Source: Bacteroidia bacterium (lineage in GTDB: Bacteria; Bacteroidota; Bacteroidia; Flavobacteriales_D; Crocinitomicaceae). From it: a stretch of DNA of 64,000 nt. The position numbers were made by a program, and so were the translations under genes. This document shows positions 49,362 through 60,600 of this stretch, piece by piece (position 1 is the first letter of the stretch; every line of letters begins with the position of its first letter). The DNA lies in contig JAUICI010000001.1 in the NCBI GenBank assembly GCA_030427935.1, forward strand, positions 1 to 64,000, in the 5' to 3' direction. Below the pieces are notes generated by a model, which was not told where the DNA came from, did no database searches, and was given only the letters and a program-made list of their open reading frames with translations.

Positions 49362-50891
49362 ATGAGTAAGGAAGTCAAAATTCAGAATGCCCTAATTTCG
49401 GTATTTAGTAAAGATGGTTTAGGGCCCATCGTTGATAAACTGAATGAACTTGGAGTTCAAATTTTTTCAACAGGAGGAACGCAGAAATTTATAGAAGAAA
49501 GAGGGATAGAAGTTGTTCCCGTAGAAGAGCTTACATCGTATCCATCGATTCTTGGAGGAAGAGTTAAAACCCTTCATCCGAAAGTTTTTGGTGGAATTCT
49601 GAATAGAAGAGCGCATGCTGGAGATCAAGATCAAATCGTGGAATTTGAAATCCCAAATATTGATTTGGTGATTGTGGATTTATATCCTTTCGAAGATACG
49701 GTTGCTTCCGGAGCTTCTCACCAAGATATTATTGAGAAAATTGATATCGGTGGAATTTCATTAATCAGAGCAGCTGCGAAAAACTTTACCGACGTCGTTA
49801 TCATTCCATCAATGAATCAATACGAACCATTTTTGAATGTATTGAATGAAAAGAATGGAACAACTTCCGAAGAAGACCGAAATGCTTTTGCACGAGACGC
49901 TTTTGAAGTTTCTTCTCATTATGATTCGGAAATTTTCAAGTATTTCAATCAAGGAGAAAAAGATGTATTCAAGGAATCTATTTCTCAATCTCAAATTTTA
50001 AGATATGGAGAGAATCCTCACCAGAAAGGTGTTTTTTATGGTGATTTGGATGCCATGTTTGAAAAGCTACACGGAAAAGAACTTTCGTATAACAATCTGT
50101 TAGATGTGGATGCAGCAGTAAATCTAATGTCGGATTTTAAGAATGATGATCCAACTTTCGCAATTTTAAAGCACAACAACGCTTGTGGGGTAGCGACAAG
50201 ATCAACAATCAAACAAGCATACGCAGATGCACTTGCAGGAGATCCTGTTTCGGCATTTGGAGGAATTTTGATTTCGAATACAAAGATCGATAAATCGACA
50301 GCGGAAGATATCAATGAGCTATTTTGCGAAGTAGTCATTGCTCCAGCTTACGATGATGAAGCACTAGAAGTATTAAGATCAAAGAAAAACAGAATCATTT
50401 TGATTCAAAAAGATGTGGAGCTTCCGAAAAAGCAATTTAGAACGTTGCTTAATGGAGTTTTAGAGCAAGATAAGGATTTAATAACTGAAACAAAATCCGA
50501 TTTTAAAACGATTACAAAACGTTCTGCTACGGAAGATCAGATGGAGGATTTAGTGTTTGCAAATAAATTGGTGAAGCACACCAAATCAAACACAATTGTA
50601 TTGGCAAAAAATGGTCAATTACTTGCTTCTGGAACCGGACAGACTTCCAGAGTGGATGCCCTGAGACAAGCGATTCATAAAGCGAAATCATTCAATTTTG
50701 ATTTGAACGGAGCTGTGATGGCTTCAGATGCTTTCTTTCCTTTTCCAGATTGTGTGGAAATTGCGCATGGTGAAGGAATTGATACTGTAATTCAACCAGG
50801 CGGATCCATCAAGGATGAGTTGTCGATCAACTACTGTGATGAGAATGGAATGGCCATGGTTTTCACAGGGAATAGACATTTTAAGCATTAA
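49362..50891 (+). CDS. purH: Bifunctional AICAR transformylase/IMP cyclohydrolase
   Basis: 509-residue enzyme for the last two steps of purine synthesis in the cytoplasm. The N-terminal IMP cyclohydrolase part (about 1-195) has GVQIFSTGGTQKFIEERG and GRVKTLHPKVFGGIL. The transformylase part has LRYGENPHQKGVFY, ILKHNNACGVATR with the catalytic Lys-His, DPVSAFGGIL and AHGEGIDTVIQPGGSIKDE. Full length. purN, an earlier step of the pathway, lies 36 kb away. Confidence 0.97.
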   Translation: MSKEVKIQNALISVFSKDGLGPIVDKLNELGVQIFSTGGTQKFIEERGIEVVPVEELTSYPSILGGRVKTLHPKVFGGILNRRAHAGDQDQIVEFEIPNIDLVIVDLYPFEDTVASGASHQDIIEKIDIGGISLIRAAAKNFTDVVIIPSMNQYEPFLNVLNEKNGTTSEEDRNAFARDAFEVSSHYDSEIFKYFNQGEKDVFKESISQSQILRYGENPHQKGVFYGDLDAMFEKLHGKELSYNNLLDVDAAVNLMSDFKNDDPTFAILKHNNACGVATRSTIKQAYADALAGDPVSAFGGILISNTKIDKSTAEDINELFCEVVIAPAYDDEALEVLRSKKNRIILIQKDVELPKKQFRTLLNGVLEQDKDLITETKSDFKTITKRSATEDQMEDLVFANKLVKHTKSNTIVLAKNGQLLASGTGQTSRVDALRQAIHKAKSFNFDLNGAVMASDAFFPFPDCVEIAHGEGIDTVIQPGGSIKDELSINYCDENGMAMVFTGNRHFKH

Positions 50892-50980
50892 TTTGTATAT
50901 TTAATAACCGCCGTAACGACATTTAGGTAACCTTATTATAGGTTATTCAGTATAAGAGATTTGAACTATTAAGAAGCCAG

Positions 50981-52006
50981 ATGGGATTATTTAACTTTTT
51001 TACGCAGGAAATCGCAATTGATTTGGGAACTGCAAATACACTGATCCTTCAGAATGATAAAGTGGTTTTGGATGAACCATCAATCGTTGCCAAGGACATT
51101 CAGACTGGAAAAGTTGTTGCAATTGGAAGGAAAGCACAGCAAATGCACGGTAAAACGCACAAGTTGATCGAAACGATACGACCTTTACGTGATGGTGTAA
51201 TTGCCGATTTCCAATCCGCTGAGATGATGATTCGTGGATTCATTAAGATGATGAATAAAGGGAATCGTTTTTACAATCCTTCCTTAAAGATGGTAATTTG
51301 TATTCCTTCTGGTATTACTGAAGTAGAGAAAAGAGCTGTTCGTGACTCAGCTGAGCACGCGGGAGCTAAAGATGTATATTTGATTCATGAGCCTATGGCT
51401 GCTGCAATCGGTATTGGTATCGATGTGGAAGAGCCAATGGGGAACATGATTATTGATATAGGTGGTGGTACTTCCGAAATTGCGGTAATCGCATTGGGAG
51501 GTATCGTTTGCGATAAGTCGATTCGTGTTGCAGGAGATGATTTTACAAAGGAGATTGAGGATTACATGAGAAGACAGCACAATATCTTGGTAGGTGAAAG
51601 AACCGCCGAGCAAATTAAGATTGAAGTAGGTTCTGCCATGTCTGAGATTGACAACCCGCCACCAGATTATCCAGTTCGAGGACGAGATTTGATGACAGGT
51701 GTTCCAAAAGAAATCATGGTTTCTCATGTGGAAATTGCCCACGCTTTGGACAAATCGATTTCTAAGATTGAAGAAGCGATTCTAAGTGCATTGGAGATGA
51801 CACCTCCAGAACTTTCAGCGGATATTTACAAAACTGGTATTTATTTAGCTGGTGGAGGATCCATGTTGAGAGGTTTGGATCAAAGAATTTCGATTAAAAC
51901 AAAATTACCTGTACACGTTGCAGAAGATCCGTTAAGAGCGGTAGCTAGAGGAACAAGTATCGCATTGAAAAATGTAGATAGATACCAGTTTATCATTAAA
52001 GATTAA
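50981..52006 (+). CDS. mreB: Rod shape-determining protein MreB
   Basis: 341-residue actin-like filament protein that guides cell-wall elongation beneath the inner membrane. Nucleotide-binding motifs are IAIDLGTANTLI near the start, NMIIDIGGGTSEIAVIALGG in the middle and GIYLAGGGSMLRGLD near the end. Full length. It opens the operon mreB-mreC-mreD-pbp2-rodA-CPBP, in which all later genes overlap or nearly touch. Confidence 0.97.
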   Translation: MGLFNFFTQEIAIDLGTANTLILQNDKVVLDEPSIVAKDIQTGKVVAIGRKAQQMHGKTHKLIETIRPLRDGVIADFQSAEMMIRGFIKMMNKGNRFYNPSLKMVICIPSGITEVEKRAVRDSAEHAGAKDVYLIHEPMAAAIGIGIDVEEPMGNMIIDIGGGTSEIAVIALGGIVCDKSIRVAGDDFTKEIEDYMRRQHNILVGERTAEQIKIEVGSAMSEIDNPPPDYPVRGRDLMTGVPKEIMVSHVEIAHALDKSISKIEEAILSALEMTPPELSADIYKTGIYLAGGGSMLRGLDQRISIKTKLPVHVAEDPLRAVARGTSIALKNVDRYQFIIKD

Positions 52007-52020
52007 AAGGAGGAAAATGA

Positions 52021-52860
52021 ATGAGAAATCTACTAATATTTCTCAACCGATTTAAAATTTTCATTGTCTTCATGGCCCTACAAGCAGTGGCCCTAGGTAT
52101 TTACTTTTCTTATACTTACTATCCTGGAATGCGCTTTATGAGTTCTACTCAGAGTGTGAATAATTCACTAATCAACTTCAGAAACAGCATTACAGATCAT
52201 TTCTACCTCAGAGAAAAGAATGATTCACTCATGGTCGAAAATGCACTTTTGAAAAGTCAACTTAAAGGTAGTTTTGTAAAAGTTCAATCTGATATAGTAA
52301 AGATTGAGGATACGCTTTTCAGACAAAATTACACCTTCATTTCTTCTAACATCATCAATAGCACCATCAATCACAGAAACAATTTTGTGACTTTAGATAT
52401 TGGTTCGAAACATGGTATTGAAGAAGGCATGGGAGTAGTTTCAAAAAACACTCTGGTCGGAATTGTATTCAAAGTTTCGAAGAATTATACCTTGGTGAAA
52501 TCTGTTTTGAGTGAGAACATCAACATCTCCATCAAACTGAAGAAGAATAATGAACATGGATTGCTAAAATGGTATGGTCGGGATCATGAAACAGGTTTGT
52601 TTACAGGGCTTACAAATGATTTGGAAGTCAACCCCGGTGATACAGTTGTAACTCGAGGTTCGCACACCCATTTTCCAAGAAATTATCCTGTTGGAGTGGT
52701 TGAGTCAGCAGAATATGAAGAAGGAAAACCTCACCAAAAAGTAATCGTTCGTTTTTTCGATGATTTAAATACATTGCAGTATGCCTATATCGTCAATAAC
52801 CTAACAAAATACGAGCAAATAGAAATAGAAAAAGCGATCAAGGAAGAGAATAATGACTAA
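52021..52860 (+). CDS. mreC: Rod shape-determining protein MreC
   Basis: 279-residue periplasmic scaffold of the elongasome, anchored by one N-terminal helix (about 11-31). A short coiled coil (about 50-85) and the MreC beta domain follow, with NSTINHRNNFVTLDIGSKHGIEEGMGVVSKNTLVGIV and PGDTVVTRGSHTHFPRNYPVGVV in pieces. An AAAGGAGG ribosome site, unusually good for this phylum, lies just before the ATG at 52021; a nearby out-of-frame ATG (52017) leads only to a 12-codon frame. Overlaps mreD by 8 bases. Confidence 0.93.
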   Translation: MRNLLIFLNRFKIFIVFMALQAVALGIYFSYTYYPGMRFMSSTQSVNNSLINFRNSITDHFYLREKNDSLMVENALLKSQLKGSFVKVQSDIVKIEDTLFRQNYTFISSNIINSTINHRNNFVTLDIGSKHGIEEGMGVVSKNTLVGIVFKVSKNYTLVKSVLSENINISIKLKKNNEHGLLKWYGRDHETGLFTGLTNDLEVNPGDTVVTRGSHTHFPRNYPVGVVESAEYEEGKPHQKVIVRFFDDLNTLQYAYIVNNLTKYEQIEIEKAIKEENND

Positions 52861-53371
52861 CGCATTGAGAATATATGGAATTCAGTTTGTGCTACTTTTA
52901 ATAGCCCAAATTGTCATTTTCAATAGTTTGCAATTTTCTACTTTGAATTATACCATGATTTACCCTTTACTGCTCCTGTTAATGCCCTTTCAAATGGGTC
53001 CACTTACAGGAATGGGTGTTGGATTCGCATTTGGTTTAGTGATTGACTATTTTTCCAATACTTATGGTTTACATGCTTCAGCTTGTATAGTGATCATGTA
53101 CTTAAGGCCTTCTATTTTAAAAGTGATTTCGCCAAAGAATGGATATGACCCCATATTGATTCCATCGATAAGGGACATGGGTTATGGTTGGTTTTTATAT
53201 TATGCTGCTATCGTACTATTCATCCATCATTTATGGTTTTTTCTCTTTGAATATTTTAGTTTTTCCAATTTGCTTTGGGTCTTCCTGAAAACCATAGTAT
53301 CTGTGTTTTTCAGTTTGATCTTCATGGTAATCTGGCAATTTGTTTTATTGAGACCTTCTAAGTTGCAATAA
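52853..53371 (+). CDS. mreD: Rod shape-determining protein MreD
   Basis: 172-residue inner-membrane protein with about five hydrophobic segments; partner of MreC and RodA in cell elongation. MreD sequences diverge strongly, so the call rests on the hydrophobic profile, the length, and the position between mreC and the transpeptidase gene. GMGVGFAFGLVIDYFSNTYGLHASA matches the conserved MreD middle. It overlaps both neighbours. Confidence 0.88.
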   Translation: MTNALRIYGIQFVLLLIAQIVIFNSLQFSTLNYTMIYPLLLLLMPFQMGPLTGMGVGFAFGLVIDYFSNTYGLHASACIVIMYLRPSILKVISPKNGYDPILIPSIRDMGYGWFLYYAAIVLFIHHLWFFLFEYFSFSNLLWVFLKTIVSVFFSLIFMVIWQFVLLRPSKLQ

Positions 53372-55221
53372 TGAATTCACTCGAGTACAGAAAATTCGTA
53401 GTTCTCTTTTTCTTCCTGATTACAGCGGGGGTCTTTTCTGTTCGAATGTTTTACATGCAAATTATCGATGACAAATGGAAACTGAGAGCTGAAGAGATCT
53501 CAAAATACAAAATGACCACATATCCGACTCGTGGAATTGTTTACGACCGAAATGGAAACAAACTCATCGCCAACGAGACTTATTACGACATCATGGTAAT
53601 TGAAGATGAGGTAAAGGGATTGGATACCAATTTGTTTTGCACCACTTTCGGAATGAGTAGAGCTGAATTAAAAACGGCCTACGAAGTCATGATCGATAAA
53701 CAAGGGAAGGATGAGAAAGGGGAAAGCAATTACCGAAAATATCGAGCCTATCCAATAATATCAGGATTATCCTCTGATGAGTTTGCAGTTGTCGCCACCC
53801 AATTAGATAAATTCCCTGGTTTCTTCGAGAATGTTAGAACCATGAGAAAATACCCACAGAATTCAGGGGCTCATGTTTTGGGGTATATGAATGAAGTAAG
53901 TGGCGAGGATTTAAAAAAAGACAGCTATTACCGAATGGGTGATTATATCGGGCGAGAAGGAATAGAGAATTACTACGAAGAATTTTTGAGAGGTGTCAAG
54001 GGCGTCCAATATTTAATGAAAGACGCCAAAGGTAACATTTCGGGTTCCCAGAATGAAAGCAAATACGACACGGCGGCCGTTCCCGGTAGAAATTTGGTTT
54101 TGACTTTAGATGCTGACTTACAACTATATGGAGAACGATTAATGGAGAACAAGATTGGTTCGGTTGTGGCCATTGAGCCATCTACTGGAGAGATTCTAGC
54201 ATTTGTCTCATCACCAACCTATGATCCAAATTTATTAATTGGTAAAAAGATTGGTAAAAATTATCAATTGCTTTTAAAAGACACTTTGAAACCACTTTTT
54301 CCAAGACCACTTCAGGCAAAATATCCCCCAGGTTCTACTTTTAAATTGGTCACAGGTTTAGTGGGAATGCAGATGGGAGTGGTTGATTCAAATAGAGCTT
54401 TTTCTTGCATTAAAAGTTTAGTGAATTGTCACGGACATCCAACGGCCATGTCCATGTCTGATGGGGTAAAATATTCCTGTAATCCTTATTTCTATCAGGT
54501 GATGTCGAGAATTGTACAACAAGGAAAAAGTCGTTCGATATTCAAAGATTCAAAACTGGGTCTTGCGGAATGGGAACCCTATGTAAAATCATTTGGATTA
54601 GGTGAGCCTTTAAATATTGATTTGGCAGGTGATATTCCTGGTTTTATTCCAAATGTGGAGTTTTACGATAAAATTTATAACGGTGCTTGGGCATTTTCGA
54701 CTATTTATTCGATTTCAATTGGACAAGGCGAGGTTGGGGTGACACCAATTCAAATGGCGAATCTGGCCTGTATCATGGCCAATAGAGGGTATTATTATGT
54801 GCCTCATTTAATCAAAGAAATTAAGGGGAGAGAGATTGACAAGCGTTTTCGAACAAAGAATCATACGCTGGTCGATCCAAAGTATTTTGATCCAATTGTA
54901 GAAGGAATGTGGCGAGTTGTTCACGAACCAGGAGGTACGGCAAGAAGAGCAAGAACAGAGGGATTAAATGTTTGCGGAAAAACCGGAACGGCGCAAAACC
55001 CACATGGAGAAGATCATTCGATTTTCATTGCTTTTGCTCCTAAAGACAATCCAAAAATTGCCATTGCAGTTTATGTTGAGAATGCCGGTTTCGGAGGTAC
55101 TTGGGCTGCTCCAATTGCGAGTTTGATGATTGAAAAATACATCAATGGTGAAGTAAAACAAGACAAGAAAGAGAAAAGAATTTTGGAAAAGAATTTCCAC
55201 ACAGATCCAAGTATTCGATGA
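53371..55221 (+). CDS. mrdA: Penicillin-binding protein 2 (elongation-specific transpeptidase)
   Basis: 616-residue class B PBP that crosslinks peptidoglycan during elongation. One N-terminal anchor helix (about 9-29), a pedestal domain with YPTRGIVYDRNGNKL, then the transpeptidase: Ser 322 in PGSTFKLV (S-x-x-K), SCN at 369-371, KTGT at 537-540. All three active-site motifs are intact. The stop of mreD and its start share a base, and it overlaps rodA by 4 bases. MrdA and RodA work as a pair. Confidence 0.96.
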   Translation: MNSLEYRKFVVLFFFLITAGVFSVRMFYMQIIDDKWKLRAEEISKYKMTTYPTRGIVYDRNGNKLIANETYYDIMVIEDEVKGLDTNLFCTTFGMSRAELKTAYEVMIDKQGKDEKGESNYRKYRAYPIISGLSSDEFAVVATQLDKFPGFFENVRTMRKYPQNSGAHVLGYMNEVSGEDLKKDSYYRMGDYIGREGIENYYEEFLRGVKGVQYLMKDAKGNISGSQNESKYDTAAVPGRNLVLTLDADLQLYGERLMENKIGSVVAIEPSTGEILAFVSSPTYDPNLLIGKKIGKNYQLLLKDTLKPLFPRPLQAKYPPGSTFKLVTGLVGMQMGVVDSNRAFSCIKSLVNCHGHPTAMSMSDGVKYSCNPYFYQVMSRIVQQGKSRSIFKDSKLGLAEWEPYVKSFGLGEPLNIDLAGDIPGFIPNVEFYDKIYNGAWAFSTIYSISIGQGEVGVTPIQMANLACIMANRGYYYVPHLIKEIKGREIDKRFRTKNHTLVDPKYFDPIVEGMWRVVHEPGGTARRARTEGLNVCGKTGTAQNPHGEDHSIFIAFAPKDNPKIAIAVYVENAGFGGTWAAPIASLMIEKYINGEVKQDKKEKRILEKNFHTDPSIR

Positions 55222-56606
55222 GAAAGAATGAAACCATATTAGACAATATTGATTGGAGCTTGATTTTGCTCTATTTCATTTTGACGCTATTGGGTTTGTT
55301 CAATATTTATTCAGCCTCCTTTAATGAAGATTTTCCCTCTTTGTTTTCCTTTTCGCAGGAGTACGGGAAGCAAATTATTTGGATAGGTATTTCCATGTTT
55401 TTAGGATTCATTGTTCTCCTTCTCGATAGCGATATACTATGGAAATACGCCTATTGGTTTTATGGCTTTTGTTTGTTGCTCTTAATCGCCGTTTTATTTA
55501 CAAAAGAAATTAATGGGGCCAAGTCCTGGCTGGGATTTGGGTCGATGGGGATACAACCATCTGAATTTGCCAAATTAGGAACCGCCATAGCTGTTTCAGC
55601 CTATATTTCCACGATAAATATCAAATTACAATCACAATCTTCAGCTTTCTATGCGAATTTGATTATCCTCATTCCGATGGCTTTGATCTTATTGCAGCCA
55701 GACGCCGGAACCTTTGTTGTTTTTACATCTTTTTTATGGGTCTTCTATCGGGAAGGGATTTCTTATGATTTTATTTTGGGATTCATCCTTAGACTCATTC
55801 CCTTTGTGGATCACACCCGAATTAAAGTCGGTTCGAATTTTATTCCACTTTTAGTTGTTTCGGCTATTTTGGTTGTTTCTACTTTGCTTTTGAGTCAGAC
55901 GACCATCTCCGTTTTTGGAACACAGATGCCTGGTTTTTACGGACTGATCTTTTCAATAGGAGCCATGATGTTAATTGGCTTGATTCTAGTTCGAATAACC
56001 GTAATGCTCAGGGAAAGAAAGAAATTGTATTATATTCTAATTGTAGCTGGAATTGCGGCATCAGCACTCGTTTTCGCTGTGAACGGGGTATTCGATTATT
56101 TGAAACCTCATCAAAAAGACAGAATTGAATTGTTTTTAGGCTTGGATGAAGATCCAGACGGTAAAGATTATAATAGAAACCGAGCCATGGCAGCCGTTGG
56201 TTCAGGTGGATTTTTTGGGAAGGGTTATCACGAAGCCACTTTAGCATCGCCTTCACAAGGACACGTACCTATGCAGTCTACTGACTTTATCTTTTGTACG
56301 CTTGCGGAAGAATGGGGATTTGTAGGAGGAATCATTGTGCTCTCCTTGTTTGTGGTATTACTCTTTAAGATTATTCAAATTGCAGAAAGGCAAAGGTCCA
56401 CCTTTACCCGAACCTTTGCTTATTCCATTGCCTGCATCATATTTTATCACGTGGCCATCAATATTGGGATGACGATTGGATTGGCGCCCGTAATTGGAAT
56501 TCCACTTCCATTTTTCTCCTATGGAGGCTCCAGTTTGATGTCCTTTACCATGATGCTATTTGTTTTGGCTAAATTAGATTCCGAAAGAAAAAATGTTTTC
56601 AGGTAA
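55218..56606 (+). CDS. rodA: Rod shape-determining protein RodA (SEDS glycosyltransferase)
   Basis: 462-residue polytopic SEDS protein that polymerises glycan strands during elongation. About ten membrane helices. Family blocks are NGAKSWLGFGSMGIQPSEFAKLG, ALILLQPDAGTFVVF with the Asp required in SEDS enzymes, NRAMAAVGSGGFFGKGY, STDFIFCTLAEEWGFVGG and GIPLPFFSYGGSSLMS. About 60 residues longer than E. coli RodA, mostly in a membrane insertion around 185-275. Ends at the base where the CPBP gene starts. Confidence 0.95.
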   Translation: MRKNETILDNIDWSLILLYFILTLLGLFNIYSASFNEDFPSLFSFSQEYGKQIIWIGISMFLGFIVLLLDSDILWKYAYWFYGFCLLLLIAVLFTKEINGAKSWLGFGSMGIQPSEFAKLGTAIAVSAYISTINIKLQSQSSAFYANLIILIPMALILLQPDAGTFVVFTSFLWVFYREGISYDFILGFILRLIPFVDHTRIKVGSNFIPLLVVSAILVVSTLLLSQTTISVFGTQMPGFYGLIFSIGAMMLIGLILVRITVMLRERKKLYYILIVAGIAASALVFAVNGVFDYLKPHQKDRIELFLGLDEDPDGKDYNRNRAMAAVGSGGFFGKGYHEATLASPSQGHVPMQSTDFIFCTLAEEWGFVGGIIVLSLFVVLLFKIIQIAERQRSTFTRTFAYSIACIIFYHVAINIGMTIGLAPVIGIPLPFFSYGGSSLMSFTMMLFVLAKLDSERKNVFR

Positions 56607-57481
56607 TGTTTCAAAGAATTAAAGATCAATCTCCGACCATACAGTTGTTTTTCCTATTTGGAATCATTGTCTTCGGGTTTTTTCTTTACATGACTTTACA
56701 AAGTGTCATTGTTCTAAATGCTTTTCCAGGAATTGAAGAAATGGAACCAGAAGAAATCATGCCGAGAGTGATGAATTCTAAAAATGGCATTGCCCAGTTA
56801 TTATTGATTTTACAACAATTACTTTTCTTTCTGATACCTGGCATACTGATCAATTATGTTTTAAAGAAGAATAATAAAAACATCTATATGTTTGAGCATA
56901 ATTGGAAGGCCTTTGTAAGCCCCATGATGCTAATGATTGTGGCTTTATTCTCCCTATTTTTTCTTTTGAAAGCCAATGAGTTGTTCATCGATCTTTTACC
57001 GAATTCAGATTATTATGTTGAAATGGATCGCGAAAGATCTGGAGTCGTAGAATTGGCCGCCAATAACGATTCTGTTTGGCTAATGATACTGAACGTCATT
57101 GGAATCACCATTTTACCTGCTATTGGAGAGGAATTAATATTTAGAGGATTTTTGATTCGGAATTTCTATCAGAATTCAGGGAATATGTATTTCGCGATTT
57201 TCGGCTCTTCCTTCTTATTCGCCCTGATCCATTTTCAACCCATGAAGATCATCCCAATGTTTGTACTTGGTCTTTTATTGGCCTTGTTCTATGTTCATAC
57301 AAGAAATATATTGGTCCCAATTGCCTGTCACTTTTTGAACAATATAGTCAGTCTAATCTCCTTGAAATACAATATAATGGAATACTCGGAAAACATCTAC
57401 GTTTCGGCACTAGCGGCTGCTTATTTGATGTTCCGCATTTACTTTTATGTAAGAGGTTTGAGGGGGAAGAGGAGTGAGTAG
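56606..57481 (+). CDS. CPBP family intramembrane metalloprotease
   Basis: 291-residue inner-membrane protein of the CAAX protease/Abi family, with about eight hydrophobic segments. The catalytic motifs are GEELIFRGFLIRNF (E-E-x3-R) near residue 176, SFLFALIHF with a His and PIACHFLNN with the second His. Family members act as proteases on membrane or prenylated substrates; in some bacteria they protect against bacteriocins. It shares one base with the end of rodA, so it is the last gene of the elongation operon, a link I do not know to be established. Confidence 0.85.
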   Translation: MFQRIKDQSPTIQLFFLFGIIVFGFFLYMTLQSVIVLNAFPGIEEMEPEEIMPRVMNSKNGIAQLLLILQQLLFFLIPGILINYVLKKNNKNIYMFEHNWKAFVSPMMLMIVALFSLFFLLKANELFIDLLPNSDYYVEMDRERSGVVELAANNDSVWLMILNVIGITILPAIGEELIFRGFLIRNFYQNSGNMYFAIFGSSFLFALIHFQPMKIIPMFVLGLLLALFYVHTRNILVPIACHFLNNIVSLISLKYNIMEYSENIYVSALAAAYLMFRIYFYVRGLRGKRSE

Positions 57482-57608
57482 GCTGAGAAGTAAAAAGTTA
57501 AAAGGAAGAAGTAAAAAGTGAAATTTTTAGTCAACAAAAAACCCCAACATCTCTGCCAGGGTTTAAGTTATTTATGAAATGAAAAATCCAATTTTTTAAT
57601 TCCGAATT

Positions 57609-60600
57609 CTAATTCTTACTAACGATCATTTTCTTCGTCATCTTTTGTCCATCTGGACTAATAACTGATACGAAGTACATTCCATTTTTGTAATTGTAAT
57701 TATCCAGATCAATGGTTTCTTGGAACTTATCGATTTGAATTTGCTCAACCAATCTTCCGGAAGCATCGTGGATCCAAACTTGACCTCTTTCTTTGAAGGC
57801 GTTGTTTAGCACAATTGCAGAGGCTCCGTTTGTTGGGTTCGGGAATAAGATGAAATCCATTGGCGCATCTGGTTCGTGAACACCTTCAAGTCCAAGTAAG
57901 GCCGTAATTTTACCACTTACCGCTTGGTAAACTTCTTCCGTATCATTATCCTGAATCCAAACAACGACATCCAAACTATTTGGATTTGCCATCATGTGAT
58001 TGGTAATGGTTTTGGTTTCTGTCACATTTAAGATCTGACCAGCACCACCCCACGGTAAAGTTGGTCCTGCCAACCAATTGGTATCACTAAAGGACCTTCC
58101 AGAAGGAGCGGGTAAGAAATCAATTACTGTATTTCGGTAAATATTTCCGTTCACATCAATCGAATCTTCTACGATGGCCATTCTAACAGTCACATTGGTA
58201 TTCCCTAAATCTTCGCGTGCTTCAAAATCGGCCTGGACGGTGAAGTCAAAACTAGTTTGGGTGACATTCAGTCGAATATCAAATTGAGGATCAACCAAAG
58301 TTCTACTTTCAAGGGCATCTAAGTTCGCATACCAATTGTTTACATTTCCTCTGTAAGATGTTCCATCATTGATTACATACGGAACTGTATCCAAACCGTA
58401 ATAATTCATCCTTGCGGAAGGACCAGATTGGTAATTCAAATTGATTAATTCATTGGGTTCTGTAGACGTATGGTATTCTAAACTAATAATGTCTAAACCA
58501 TTTCTGTTTAAGCTTGGTCTTTCAACAACCGTATCATAAGTAGTTGTCCATATGGCATCTGCATGGTTGTAGTTGGTAAAATGCTCACAAAGCACGGTTC
58601 TTTGTCTTTCGCCAATCCAAATATAATCGATGGCGGCACCTTTACTCGTAAGACCAGCATTGGAACCAAAGACTACCTTAAATTGGACATTGGTATCTCC
58701 TACAATCGTATCCAGTCGGAGTCGGGCATCGACCCAGCCATTCGTGTTTTGATACCATCCGGAATTTCCATTGACGGTGGGCTCATTTAGGCCATCGGTA
58801 TAGCCATCAAACCAATTGATTCCTTGTCCTGGCGCACCCAGTGCCTGCCAGTCTCCATTCTGATCTTGGTAATTGATATTTAAACCGTCGTTATTATCAG
58901 TCTCCAATGCATAACTCAACTTAATCATTGGTCGATCAAGCGCTGAAAAATCAAAACAAGGAGAAACCACTCCAGAGTATTCATTATTGTAATAATTGTC
59001 ATTTGGAGCAGTGGTTAGCGCCATGTTTGGAGCTGTAATCGGAGCGAATAGACCGGTTGTATCCGGAATACCAATCGACCAACTGCTAATCGTATCTCCA
59101 AGTCCTACCGTATCCGGTATCCATCCACCACTTCCACTTGTAAAGTCAATTACATAAGGATAAGTCTGCACATAAGGTCGAATCCAAAGCGTTTTTGTTA
59201 TTGTTTCCTCACAACCCGCTTGATTAGATCCATAAAGTGTTACAGTCTTTTGTCCAATCGTCGTGTAATTCCAACTTGGATTCTGCATGGTAGAGGTATC
59301 AGACCCCATTGGCACGGTATTATCACCGAAAGACCAATACATGGAATCAACTCCGTCAGCTACTGGGGTTAAATCCGTAAACTGTGTATTCGTTCCACTT
59401 GGGTCTAACATACATTCATTATCCCATGTGAAATTAAGCGCTGGTTTATCACCAAAATAACCACCAACCTCATAAAAATTCGAACATCCCGCAGCGGTAT
59501 TCAATGTGAGTCGCACTGATCGAGTGGCCGGATAATTAAATAAAATGGAAGTATCTTGAGCACTTGAGGTCATCGTTCCATTGAAATCTGTAAACCACCA
59601 AGTATAATCTGTAATGGTTGCTCCATTTACTGTTGATGAATCTTGGAAATGGATGGTATCCGCAATACAGAAAGAACCAAAAGTAAAGTAAACATCAGGC
59701 GTTGGATAAATGATAATGGTATCATAAGCGGTCTGTTTACAACCGTTTGAATTTCTATAGATGTATTCTACAACAACTTGACCAGTATCTAAAATATTGG
59801 CATCCAATGGATAATTATTCGAAGGATTATAAGTTTGCACCATGCCGTCATAAATCAAAGAATCGTTAGGCCCAGGTATGGGGACAGGATTCACTCCAAT
59901 TCCAGTTTCATCGGAACAGAACTCAGTTCCATCTACGGATACACCGACTATCGGTAGCTCATTTACATGAATACTCGAATTGACAGTTCCCGTACATCCA
60001 AATCCATTTGTAGCCGTATAGCTATAGGCATAAGAAGAATCAGGCAGCAATGCTCCTGAATTGAACCAGACGGTATCACCTAAGGAATTATCCGTGATAC
60101 CAGCACCTAAACTAAATATTCCATTTAAGGTTCCTGTAAACATGGTGCTATCTTCAAAACAGATTTCAGGAAGGGCTGTAACAGAAACGAAAGGTGTATC
60201 ATTAACGGTAAACAACCAAGTAGAGTCTACTAGACAACCATTGGCATCTGTATAGCTGAATGTAATGGGTTCATTGTTTGCCGGACCAGTTAAATTTGTA
60301 TTTAGTTCAGCCAATCCATCGCCATTCGTTAAATCGACAATATTATTTCCAAAGAAAGTTCCACCAGGTAAACCTGAGATAAAACCTTGTAATGTAAAGG
60401 TTTGACCCAGACACAATTCTGTTGGATAAGCCGATAAGGAAATTGTAGGGACGCTATCCACTCGAATGGTTGATGTTAATTGTTCCACACAAGTTCCCAG
60501 AGGAGAAGTTAGCGTATATTGTAAAGTATAATCCGTATTCAATAGCCCTCCAAATGCTAGTGGGTCAAAGGTTACACCAGATAAATTAATTCCGGTTAGA

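Noticed and set aside
50892-50980. Riboswitch or operator before mreB (GGTAACCT...AGGTTATT inverted repeat)
   Set aside because: Arms are short and imperfect, with no further structure or promoter element nearby.
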